From: Epiperipatus broadwayi | Taxonomy: Eukaryota > Onychophora > Udeonychophora > Euonychophora > Peripatidae | NCBI GenBank assembly: GCA_028023455.1 | Contig: JAQFVV010012396.1 | Coordinates: 23,122,750 to 23,186,749 of the forward strand | Length of the DNA stretch: 64,000 nucleotides | Reading direction: 5' to 3' | Shown here: in pieces, positions 43,379 through 54,435 of the stretch | How positions within the stretch are numbered: the stretch's first letter is position 1 | Layout: every line of letters starts with the position of its first letter | Made by a program: the position numbers and the translations under genes | Notes under the pieces: model-generated | Told to the model about the DNA's origin: nothing | The model's database searches: none | The model's input: the letters and a program-made list of their open reading frames with translations, nothing else

Positions 43379-46066
43379 GGAATATTTTTGCCATGGAAAT
43401 GTCTTCATTGCTATTGCAGCTATCAAATCATAACATAACTCCTCTAAAATACTCTATTGTCTTGTATTTAATGTTGATATGTGATTTGTGTTTAGCTTTA
43501 ATGACATAAAAATGTTATGTTAATGGTAATTGAAATATAGCATTTCAGAATAACTTAATAAAGATTACTTTGAAGTTTAAACTAGTGGATGCTTTTTTAT
43601 AGTGCAATATGTTAAAATTTATTGAATATTTTTATTTAATAGAAATAAATCATTCAAGAAGAATGGTTTTCTTCTGTAATGTCATCTCTTACAAGCTTGA
43701 ATATTTTACTATTATTAGATACCCTATTCCATTTTAAATTCCCAAATTCAGATCAGTTTCTAATTTTTGCCTTTATCATTGAGGTCTGGGATTCAAACTT
43801 GGAAGTATTTAATATAATTATGCATTTGTTAATCACTATTAACTTCATTTTATTATTCAATCTATCATTCTAAAATTTAAACCTGCCTAAGATTTTGAAT
43901 TCCAGCAACTTTTTCAAATAGATATATAGGTCTTATTCCAATTCACCAACTATATATTTCAATCCTTAATTGTTTAATAATATAAGTACCTTTTCTCCTC
44001 TATTTATATGATAAAAACAAGACCTGCTTTCTATCCACATGCCATCTGCAGGGAATTTGAATAATTAATTAGTGATTAATAGATTCTCTATTGCATTAAA
44101 ATTTTTTAACATCAAACAATGTTTGGAATTTGTTTTTATTAATGAGGCTTGACTGCTAATCTGAAAGTAATGAAGTGATAAATGCAAAATCTACAACTAG
44201 TTGATGTTATGAATTTGAAATTTATCAGAATCTCTGGTCTGCACTTATTTCTCAAACTTGCAGTAGATATCACTAGAATAAAAAGCTGCCCTTGCTTATA
44301 TAAATATTTCTGTCTTATATTTTATAAAACTTTCTAAACCCTCATGTTGATATCTTGAAATCATCATGAACACACTCATTGCCCCATTGACATGGTTTCA
44401 TCATATCTTCTACATGATTCTGTGCATACGTAAATCCTGAATTAGTAATTTATCATTCTTGATTTTTTTATACCATAAATTATTCTAAAACTTCTAAATA
44501 AATCATAAAATTATAAATTCATAATATATATATATACTGTTAATAGCAATGAAATTTTATTTTACTTACATCAGAAATATCTGTTGTATGTTGTATTTTT
44601 TTTGTATATTTATAACCATTCATTGCTAACCTATTCATATTTCCAGATTAGTTACTTTGGCTATTGTCAGTGAATAGTTTGAACCTAATGCACTTATATC
44701 TCCTTCTAGAAGCTAGTTTAGGGATGTAAATGAAAAGCTCCGGATATAGATTTAAAAGTTGCTCAAGCTTACGATAGGCGGCTCTTCCATACATAAAAAA
44801 AAAAAGAAAAACTGCTAATGACATATGTTATATGAAAGTAAAATTAGACAAGTGATATTTGATATATATTACTTTTTGAAAACATCACAAAATTTCTAAC
44901 ATAAAAGTAAAGAATGTTTAATACTTGTTACATATATTCCACTTATATTTCTCCTTTTATCTAAAGTTTTAAAAGCTACGAGGGCAAAAAATATTTTAAA
45001 AAGTAATTGCTTTTCAGAATTTTTAAAATTTCGAAACGAATATCCCACGATTACAATAAAAAATAGTTATATCCTATGCAATACATGTTTTTAATAACAA
45101 ATAAATGCTTTTAACGATTGCAAAAAAAAAAAAAAAAATGTATTTCATTATTTTGTGTTTATATATGTGTGTATATTTTTTAAGTCTCAATTATTGTATT
45201 TTCCCGCCATAGAATAAAAATTTACTATTACGCAAGACTATCTATAATAATAAAGCACGAAAATCATAAGCATTTATCATAATAAGTGATTAAAAATTAT
45301 AAAAGTAAAAAATTAAACTGATTGATGATTTTAAAAAAAATAATGAAAAATAAATTGAGACAAAAATCTTGGCGATGAGATCTCGTTTAATACGTGAGAC
45401 CGTCTGCTTTGGAATATAAATAATAATACTGACGATGATTAAGTATATTTTCAGAGCATCAGAATATTCGATAATTTTTTAAATATTAACAAAGAAAAAA
45501 AAAACATGAAGTTTTGATATAATACTTACCCACATTTCTACGTGAATGCAAACACAGTATAATAAAATTTTCTATTCTTGATACCAAATATTAGTGCAAA
45601 AGAATAAAATATATTTAAATAAATTATCGAAGTTATAGTTGCATATATGAACTAAAATCCAAGATAGAACAATAAGTTTATGTTGCGAATAACTAAATGT
45701 TTTTACTATCTTTTATTTTTGAAAAGCATTGTGGTCTTGTGGTTAATACATTTACAACAATGCTTATGATTTGCTACAAAGGTCATCTTGTTAAATTAAC
45801 GAATGTTCTCATATTATGGTTGAAAAGATAAAATAAGTTTGTAATATAGTGCAAACTATTACTAGGATATTTGGTGTTTTTAAAACTGGGTGTGCAATTG
45901 TAATCTATAAATACATACTCATACATTTAATAATGTATTAATAACTTAAACATATATTCATGGTTACAGGAATGAGATAGACAATCCATTCCATCAGTTG
46001 CTGTGAGGTTTCATATTTCTAATCTGAATCTGTGTCAATGACTGATGTATCTGCTCAGGTAGTTGC
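43379..46066. other. A+T-rich DNA, no gene seen
   Basis: A CpG-retaining patch lies at about 44730-45450. A tRNA A-box-like GTGGTCTTGTGGTTAATAC near 45731 may be an old SINE head. No coding evidence. Confidence 0.4.
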
Positions 46067-46189
46067 TTATCCTAGTTGATCTTTGATACTCTGTGTTACA
46101 TCTTCAGCTCTTCGACTGACTGATGATTCTTGATCATCCTTGTTGGTTCTGGTAAATGTCTCAACTGCTTCATCTGATATTGATGATAC
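46067..46189 (-). CDS. Candidate terminal coding exon, unidentified
   Basis: On the minus strand TTTCAATTTTAG (ending at 46190) is a reasonable 3' splice site. It is followed by 40 open codons and a TAA (46069-46067), beginning VSSISDEAVETFTRTNK and containing QESSVSRRAEDVTQSIKDQ. The S/T/D/E/R composition differs from the I/N/K-rich chance frames of this window, and the surrounding 200 bp is less A+T-rich. A second frame is also open for about 30 codons, no upstream exon was found, and the family is unknown. It could equally be the end of an old transposon pol frame. A host exon is only a possibility. Confidence 0.2.
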   Translation of the reverse strand, partial: VSSISDEAVETFTRTNKDDQESSVSRRAEDVTQSIKDQLG

Positions 46190-48275
46190 CTAAAATTGAA
46201 ACATAAATATTCACATATAATAGTACCGATTAAGTATGTGCATATTGACCTTATGTATGCACTGCTCTGTGTTTTATGTTCATTTACTTCAACCTAAACC
46301 TGGTTAATCACCTCTGGAATTTTGCATTGGCATGGCTCATGGCTTTCTGGTTGTTCTATGTATGTGTAGACATTTGTGCAATGCATTGTAGGCTTATTGT
46401 AGCTTCTACCTTGAATATTACTGATAGAAATGGTTTTACTGCAATATACATGCTTTTTCTTTTGCAGACCCTACCTATCCTTGTCCTGGTTAACTTCTAT
46501 AAACTCCTCACAAATTTCTGATTTTATGAATGGCATAGTTATCGCTTTTGTATTTTGTATATATGACTCTTGCTAGTCTTGTTTTAGTTATTACATTTTT
46601 CTTTATAATTTTGTTATATGTTCTTTATCATCATCATTGAAACTTTTTTATGATCCAAGTTAAACTTTTAATTGTTTGATTATCACCTTTTTAGTAGCAT
46701 ATCCATCCCAATTTCATTCTTTATTAATTTGTATGTTATTTTATTTGTATATTAAAGCAAGTATAGTTTATAATACTTTTCCATTTTCTGAAAAATACAC
46801 GAGTTAATTATATCTAATTAATGTACTGTCATAATACCCTTTGCTCTTTCTGTACCAGAGAGATTGTGAAGAATAATGTTTATTCCAAATTTTTTTTATA
46901 CCTTTATATTTTTTATCTTTCTCTTTCATTTATTATTTTTATGGAGTTAAAGAAATTATATTAAGGTAGTTGTAATTATAAATTTATTTAAACGCACATT
47001 GATTACAAGTAAGTAATATTTACTAAGGCTGTAACCTCACATAGGGACCTCTACCGGTCAAGTTGCAAAAAATAGATACCTACTACTGATAATGGCTAAT
47101 TTTTTATTAATTGTTCATAATATCCCATTGCTTAATTATTGTATCTGCTTTCATTCTAAGTATTCAACATATATATTTTTTATTTGATGTTTATTGTACA
47201 TTTTATGATCTTTAAATATTTACACAGATTATGTGATATCTCATATATATTCTATAATATTTTTTTAAATATTTTATAATTTTAGATCTTACTCTAATGA
47301 TTTGATATATGTTGCATCATGGGAAAATGTTTTTACAATAAAATAAATATTATCATTACACAAATGAAAATTTCCTTTTGAAATTGTTGTATCTTTGTTG
47401 ATGCAAGACATGTTTCTAATCATAAATCATAAATTTATAAATAATGGATCATCAATAGACAGGTAAAAATGGTAATCATTTAGCAATTTTAACCAATCAA
47501 TATATTTCTCATGCACACCTGATCCTACAGAAAGATTGCTAATGTTTCAAAGTCTTCTATCTTGACAGCTCTATTTATCATAATTCTTATGCAGGAAAAT
47601 TGATTTATGTTTTTTTTTTTTTCTCTTCCCTCTCTCTATCACTTTTTGTGTCTATTAAATTACAAATAATTTTGAGCGATATTCTTTTCAGTTCTTAATG
47701 GATACAAGTTAAATATTTATTTTGTAAAAAGTAGTTAACCGTATTTATTTACCTAATATTTTGCAATTATAAACTAACTTATAATATTTATTGATGTATT
47801 GAGTTTATTTATTAAGACCATTCACACTAAATACGTTAAAAGTATTATTTACTGTTTTATTTTTAAAGTATAAATGTAATAAAAAAGTATATATGTTAAA
47901 TTGTCTGAAAGCAGACGGAGTAACAAGGCAAGAGACTATAATAACCAAGTCTAATGGTAGTGTGCTATTACTGACTCCATTTTAATAGGATTAACTACTC
48001 AATTTTAGAAATGTATCACACAATTAAAAGAGCTCCTATATATGAGCATTTCCCCCTCATTTTATTAAATTAGAAAATTGATTCGGAGATCCTTGACTTA
48101 CAAGTTCTCCATTCTTATTACTAAGCTGCATTGCTCAGGGCAGTGCAACCTTTTAAACATTAATCTGAAATGTGATATATATGAAGATAATTTTATATAT
48201 GATAATTATTCTTTTTAATCATTATCACCTCATTCAAAATGAATTTCTCTTCAACCTAAATCAAGTTTCTCCATT
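46190..48275. other. A+T-rich DNA, no gene seen
   Basis: An 81-codon plus-strand frame at 46276-46521 is hydrophobic but has no motif and no conserved context. The rest shows nothing. Confidence 0.4.
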
Positions 48276-48382
48276 TTTTTTTCATATGTCATAGCACATA
48301 CTGGGACACAAATCCAGAACCTTCTGCAACCAACTACTTGCTTGCAATGTGGCTGTGATGGCCTCCCGGCTAACAACGCTTG
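48276..48382 (-). mobile_element. Short tRNA-like retroposon, copy 2
   Basis: Flanked by a perfect 14-bp direct repeat, CAAGTTTCTCCATT (48262-48275 and 48383-48396). On the minus strand it begins with the CAAGCGTTGTTAGCC-type 5' end and ends with a run of A. The body (CATCACAGC, then GCAAGCAAGTAGTTGG, then GGTTCTGG) matches copy 1 closely. The A-box position reads TAGCCGGGAGG. Confidence 0.8.
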
Positions 48383-48396
48383 ACAAGTTTCTCCAT

Positions 48397-49377
48397 TGTG
48401 TAACTTGTTTTTTCCACATTATCCTAAAACATTCTTCTGTTATGCATTCACTTCATACATGACTTTTTCCAAGACTTTTATAATCTTTTGTGCTTCCAAT
48501 TAAGATTTTAATTAACAACTTATTGTAATTTCTTCAAGCAACATTATTAATAGAGAAACCACTCCAAAAATTTGGCATAAAGCAAAACTATAGCAGTCTT
48601 AAAACCTAATAACCAAACTTAAACAAAAAGATTATCACCCAACATCATTATTAAAATAATCACACTAACAAATATTTTATCAATAGTCAGAGCTATCTGC
48701 AAATAGAATAGAATGAGTTTAGGTCAAAAAAGGTATTCAAATTTTTTAAAAAGATTTAAACAAAAACAAATTAAACATGGTAACAGACTTCTTTCAATAG
48801 TTTATAAAATCCTTAATAGAAGGAAAACCATTAATTTACTAGACAAAATGCACTTCAAAAAACAAATTTAAGTGACACTAAATTTTAGTAAATGCATATT
48901 ATTACAGCATGATCTATCATGGAATTTAGTTCTCCCATCTATTTTATTAATATATTCATCAGTGCTATTCCAGATATAGAATCCATTAATCAAGTTATGT
49001 GAATGGCATTGTTTTGACTTCATAGAAGATAATTCTTTCATAAATAAATAAAAAAATCTGTCAATAAAATTTTTAAAAGTTTGGAAATATTTTTGAAAGA
49101 TTTGGGTTTTATTCACAATCTAATAAGCAAATGTAGTCAAGTTCTCAGCTAAACAAAGAAACATTTTGTAATCTTGAATATAATTTTTTGCAACAATAAC
49201 CCAAGAAATCCTTCTAAATATTTAGAAGTAACATGAAATCATATTATTAGAACTATAATAATTTCTAGTAATAACTCATTGAAAAAATAACATACACTGC
49301 TTAGGTAGTTGATGCAATTACTTTATAGATAACTTTCATAACCCTAGCATATTTTTCTGGTATATATTGTATCTACC
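48397..49377. other. A+T-rich DNA, no gene seen
   Basis: No frames with motifs and no recognisable repeats. Confidence 0.45.
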
Positions 49378-49885
49378 ACTAAACATCATATGATCAGCAT
49401 TTCTTATGCTTGCTCAAGTTGTTAAATCAGGAAAAGCTCTTCATACAGTAGTGCACTCAGTGCAATCCACAGTAATCAATTGATCCAAGAAGGTTTGTGC
49501 ATAAAAATCCTATATAATGCCCTATTCATCCAATTTCCCAAGACCAATTTCTAGATTGAGGCTTTCTTCAGTGAGGAGCCTAGGATCTGAGAGCACTGCA
49601 CCTAGATCTTAGGATCTAATGCAATCTTCCAGCAGCCACCTTTAATTTTACTTAACTACAGAAATAAAAGTCTGAAATTGAAAACACAATAATATTTTCA
49701 ATCCAAGCTCACTCACTTATATGGTCATATAGGTCTGAACTCAGTTCAGTACCCATACATTTTGGTGTCTGCTCCTTTAATAACCATAGCCACCACTATC
49801 CTGTCAGGAAGGAAGGATTGGTAGTAAACCACTAAATATCACATGATCACCATTTCTTATGGTTGCTCAAGCTGTTAGGAGAGTT
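49378..49885 (+). repeat. Dispersed repeat family Q, copy 1
   Basis: The core 49440-49630 (CAGTAGTGCACTCAGTGCAA, TCAGTGAGGAGCC) recurs at 54270-54435 (plus) and 53762-53940 (minus). A second segment, ACTAAACATCATATGATCAG at 49378-49440, recurs directly at about 49830-49885 and inverted at about 54465-54505. No coding capacity or pol III boxes were recognised. Family type unknown. Confidence 0.55.
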
Positions 49886-51080
49886 TTGCATGTTTTTATA
49901 TATTGTATCTTTGTGTGAAGAAAAAATATTCAAACTAAACTTCTGGATCCTCACTTAAAAATTCCTAGTAGAAATACTACTGGTACTAGAATTCTATAAT
50001 TACTTTCTTTTCTTATACATATTTTCCCACCATAATTTTAAAAAAATTGTCTCACAGTAAAAATATAAACAGTTGCTAAGTAGAATGAATTTTTTAACAA
50101 CATATGCTATATATTTATTGCATAAGGTTCACTTCAATTCAAAATCTCTTTTATGGATGATTGTTAAAAAATCTATAAACAATGAATTGTGATATAAATT
50201 GAATTTTTAAGATGGACCTAACAAACTTCTTCAGAGTTGGATTTTATCTATTTTGATGTGATTGAAGCCTCATCAATAGATTAAGATAAACCATTGGATT
50301 ATGCTAATCTCTATTATAAATGGAGTTTAATAGTTACTTATTAATATAGATCTGAATAACTACAAACAGTAAACAATATTTTTAATGATTGTGAAAGAAC
50401 TAATAAAGACCTTGGTGAATATATTTTTACCTGGAATTACTACAGATTCTTTTATGATATTTTGTTAATAATAAAACTGTTAAAAACATTCTTATGCTAA
50501 TTAAATGAAGAATAAAACCAATTTCTCAAGCTCATCTTTCGGTCACTTCTTATTACTCCAGCATATATCATTTTATATTTTACAATATGATATAAAATCC
50601 AAAAGTACCTCTTTTCAAGTTCATGTAAACCACACATATACACATACTCATATATATATATATATATCAATTTAACAAGCCTGCATTAGAATTTGTAGAA
50701 GCATTTTGACAACTATATTTTTTTAATAAATACACAAATGAGTATTGGCCATCATTAGTCAGACAAAAATTATTACACCCCTTCAATTCTAGATAAACTT
50801 TTAAATGTTTATTAAAGATTAAAAACATATATTATTTAAACATAGTCCTATATTTCTTATATATTATTTTATTATCCTCCAATCATGTACAAGATATTAT
50901 ATTTTTTAAATTATAATTAATTATAATACTTATATTTCAAATAATTAAATATGTTTTCAAAATGTAAAAATGATAAGTTATGATTATATAAATATTTGTC
51001 TGAAAGATTATGGTGGTAACTAGATAAGGGACTGTTTCTTTCAGCTAATATTAATTGTATGTAAATATATCATTTTAAAT
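49886..51080. other. A+T-rich DNA, no gene seen
   Basis: Only short (TA)n near 50650 and poly-A/T runs. Confidence 0.45.
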
Positions 51081-51690
51081 GACTTTAGAAAAATTAAACT
51101 TTATTTATACTTTTCAAATACATTGAACTGTTAGTAATAACACAGGGATTAATATATAACAATGTTTTGGTGTATTATTCTCTTCTTATCTTCAGATGTT
51201 ATTGCCCTTTAACCAGTGACAGAATTAGCATGAAAATGGAACTTGGATATTTAGATTTGTGAATATTGAATTTAAAATGACACTCTAAACAACTAGCTAT
51301 TCTTTCAAAGGCAATAGCCAGTAAAAATTTCATATATTTATCTGTGAGGTCTTTCTAATTTTATTAATTTTTTCTAATGATAAAGTTAACAAGTGCTTAT
51401 TAAACTTTCCCTGAGTAAAAAGTGGAGAAATCAGGAGCATATTAATAGATAAGTATATGAAATTTCTACTAACCACTGCTTTAATTAGAGCATCATTTAA
51501 ATTAATGCAACTCTTTAAATTCAGTTTTCATGATTCTAAATGTTCAGGTTTGATTCCTGTGCTAACAGTAACACTAATCTGGATAACAAAGCTTGTCAGT
51601 AATAGGAGAATAGTACAACTTGAAATGCTGTGTGACATACTAACCTGAAAGTTGAAAGTACTTGAAAATTTTTAAGACATTTAATTAACA
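51081..51690. mobile_element. tRNA-like repeat family P, head-to-head inverted pair
   Basis: The minus arm (about 51081-51355) and the plus arm (about 51395-51690) face each other 5' to 5'. The minus arm has the tail (TTTATTT...CAAATACATT), the AGTGACAG block and a decayed tRNA-like head; the plus arm repeats them in reverse order. The pairing extends beyond the tRNA-like head: AGATAAGTATATGAAATTTC at about 51449 is matched inverted near 51330-51350. The centre lies at about 51370. Confidence 0.65.
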
Positions 51691-52199
51691 ATTAATTACT
51701 AAATAATAGTAATTATCTTGTTAATTTTCTTCATTAATGCTATTCATTTAACAACTATTATTCATTTTTAAAACTTACACTGAGTGTCAAAAATATGGAA
51801 AAATATGCTCTTATAAAGCCATTTGTATGAATGACTTTTTAAAAATAAAATATATGTTCTATTTTCTTTTATTAGCCATCCTTTTTATTTATGAAATTAT
51901 ATTTATCAAATGTTACTTTTTTATATTATTGTTACACTTCAGCAATATATTTTATTAACTAAAAATGTGTTAACATAGGTTTTACAAATGTTTTACAAGG
52001 GTTTTCCAGAATTACAAAAACCTTTCAAGTATAATGATAGTTTGTTACTGTATAAACTTGATTAACTTAGTGGATTACAATACAATTATATAAACATTGA
52101 TATTTGTACATGATTGCTGTTAATTATATTTTTTGTATAAAATAATATTGGGTATATAAAAAAGAAATGTTCATAACCTTAGAATTAAATTTTATTTGC
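51691..52199. other. A+T-rich DNA, no gene seen
   Basis: No motifs or repeats recognised. Confidence 0.45.
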
Positions 52200-53372
52200 C
52201 TTGAGCTTGACTGGTCTAGTTAGATTTCTTTCTGTGGTATTGAACTACTATAACGTTATCTGGAACATAGTTTTTCATGAAGCAGATGAAGTGTCCAAGA
52301 AGATTGTTAGTACTGCCTACTGTTGAAGTGGCAACTTATAGGTTGGAGTGCTTCTAATGAGTGACCAGTTGGCCATGAAAATGTCTGGGGACAACATTGT
52401 TATTACATGCTTATAGATAATGTAATTTATTGACAAATGTGGATGGATGTCTTCTGGTATGGTTGCATAACAAAAAGTGCAACATGTTTACCAGATGGCA
52501 AACAGGATAAATCTGGCTGCATACATGTAGGAATGTATAATCTTTGGAAGGAGGGAGTTGTGTAGCAGATGGAAATAATACAATGCCTGTATGCATTTAA
52601 CATAATTTTCTATGTAGAGTTTAGATCTCAGCAGTCATTGAAAAAGTGTTGTTGAGACTTCTAGGCTACATGGCATAGTCTACAGAATGGGTTGATATTT
52701 TTGTACAGAAGATGTTGGAAATGTGTGCAGGTTGAATCTAATTAGGAAGCAAAAAACATTTCTTATATTGCCCTTTGTTAAATTGATGGATAATGCAATA
52801 GTTATTTATTCCAAGCATGGGAGGGGTTAATCATTGTTATGGTCTGGGATAAATAAGGTTATATGTTTGCAAGAAAATATACTTGGAATTGTAGGGGAGG
52901 CTGATCTAGTTGGTAGTACCTAGGAGTGAGTGAATAAGATCTATGAGATATGACATTGAAGGAGAATATTTATCTGAAGGGATTACTTTCAGCAGGTACT
53001 GGAGGATTTGGAACCAGTTGGTAATAGCTGCTATTAAGTTAATGGCTTTTTGTGCATAAAACCCAAATTCTGTGCAAGCCTACTGTGTTGTACAAGGGTT
53101 AGATATTGAGCTGCTTTATGGATATTGATATGGTCTTGCAGCACCAGAGCTATTTATTGTACATGGAGTTGATTGAAGAAATGAACATCTTTGAAAAATT
53201 TGATAATAGGTGCATATTATGCATTTTTTGTCTTTATCTTAGCAAAAGAACAGGTATATCTTGAAGTAAATTGATATTCTGTAGAAATTGAGTTGATAAT
53301 TTGCAGCACAGCATCTTGTAATTTGGATTGTAGGGTAAGTCTCATACCAAAAAAGTCTTTGTAAAATGGAAA
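52200..53372 (-). pseudogene. Second R4/Dong-like element, heavily decayed
   Basis: On the minus strand the CCHC finger reads CRLCHVA, a stop, then KSQQHFFNDC (52685 down to about 52632), matching the first R4/Dong-like copy (CRLCHRAEETIEHL...C) position for position for Cys, Cys and His. About 270 bp further on (52360 region) a SPDIFMATGHS segment aligns with RPDLYAATWSLL of the other copy, which is the endonuclease PD motif. Upstream (52690-53370) the thumb and linker are only faintly traceable; RT motifs A-C were not found, so the element is 5'-truncated or decayed. It is not flanked by TAA arrays. Confidence 0.6.
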
Positions 53373-53650
53373 GCCTACTAATACCACTCAAAATGTTGTG
53401 CATATACTAACCTGTTTGCTGTGATATTACTAACAGTTAGTGCATATACTAACCTGCTTGCTGTGATATTACTAACAGTTGTTTGCTGTGATATTACTAA
53501 TAGTTGGTGCACATACTAACCTGTTTGCTGTGATATTACTAACATTTGAATGCATTTGGAATATTTAAATAAAATTAAACTTTTCTAAAGACATTCAACC
53601 CACATATTAGATGATGGAAATAGTCCAATATAAAAATACTCAAAATGTAG
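53373..53650 (+). repeat. tRNA-like repeat family P, 3' part with 42-bp tandem units
   Basis: Matches 29090-29320. The roughly 42-bp unit (GTGCATATACTAACCTG...CTAACAGTTG) is present about four times, one of them shortened to its second half. It continues to the common end AATGGAAATAGTCCAATAT... near 53620. The tRNA-like head is absent. Confidence 0.75.
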
Positions 53651-53761
53651 CTTAAGATATTAACTTTTGTTATTAAAACTAGCCAATCAATATATAAATG
53701 AATATGCAAACATAATTAAAATCAATGTAACATATTTTAGTATATAAACTGATTTCTTCAA

Positions 53762-53940
53762 CATGCAGTGCTCTTAGATCCAAAGCTCCTCATTGATTAT
53801 AGCTACAAGCTAGAAATTAGTCTGGGGATATTATATGAGTAGGCACTAGTTAGGAATTTTATCACAAATATTCCTGCATCCATTTATTACTTTAGCTTGC
53901 ACTGAGTGGTGCTACTGTATGGAGAGTTTTGCTTCCATAT
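53762..53940 (-). repeat. Dispersed repeat family Q, copy 2
   Basis: The reverse complement matches 54270-54435 and 49440-49630 (CACTCAGTGCAAGC; CTAGTGCCTACTCAT). It forms an inverted pair with the next copy, about 330 bp apart. Confidence 0.6.
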
Positions 53941-54149
53941 ATTATCAAATTTATGATTAATTAGGAAGCCTTTATACTTAATTGATATTTTGTCTTTTGA
54001 TTTACAAATTTATCCTGAAATTTTGGCCAATATTTTACTATAAATCAAATTAAAATTGTTTCTTTAAAAAGTTTCTTAAGTAACATGAATTTGAGACAAA
54101 TTCAGAATTTAAAAAATATGTATAATGTAATTACAATTATTAATTATCT

Positions 54150-54260
54150 GGTAACTAAAACAAGAACAAATTATTTAATGCTTGAGGGATTGTAAGATGT
54201 TCAAACTCCAGAAGTGAAAATGCTGGAATCAATCCAAAGAGTTTAAATTTTCACAGAGGC
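54150..54260 (-). repeat. tRNA-like SINE remnant related to 20800-20935
   Basis: The minus strand reads GGATTGATTCCAGCATTTTC..., then AACATCTTACAATCC and CAAGCATTAAAT, matching the B-box and 3' region of the element at 20800-20935. The A-box end is missing. Confidence 0.45.
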
Positions 54261-54269
54261 AAAACTCTG

Positions 54270-54435
54270 CATACAATAGTGCCACTCAGTGCAAGCCAAA
54301 GTAATCAATGGATGCAGAAAGATTTGTACATAAAATCCCTATCTAGTGCCTACTCATCCAATATTCCCAGACTAGTTTCTAGGTTGTGACTTTCATCAGT
54401 GAGGGGCCTTGGATCTTCGATTTGCACAGCATGGC
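54270..54435 (+). repeat. Dispersed repeat family Q, copy 3
   Basis: Begins ACAATAGTGCCACTCAGTGC and runs through CTAGTGCCTACTCATCC and TCATCAGTGAGGGGCC. It matches the other two copies with scattered changes. Confidence 0.6.

Noticed and set aside
45720-45790. A tRNA-like head (GTGGTCTTGTGGTTAATAC)
   Set aside because: No B box at a fitting distance and no second copy in the window.
46276-46521. An 81-codon hydrophobic frame after an acceptor-like run
   Set aside because: No motif, no supporting splice context on both sides, and hydrophobic I/L/F-rich frames are expected by chance at this composition.
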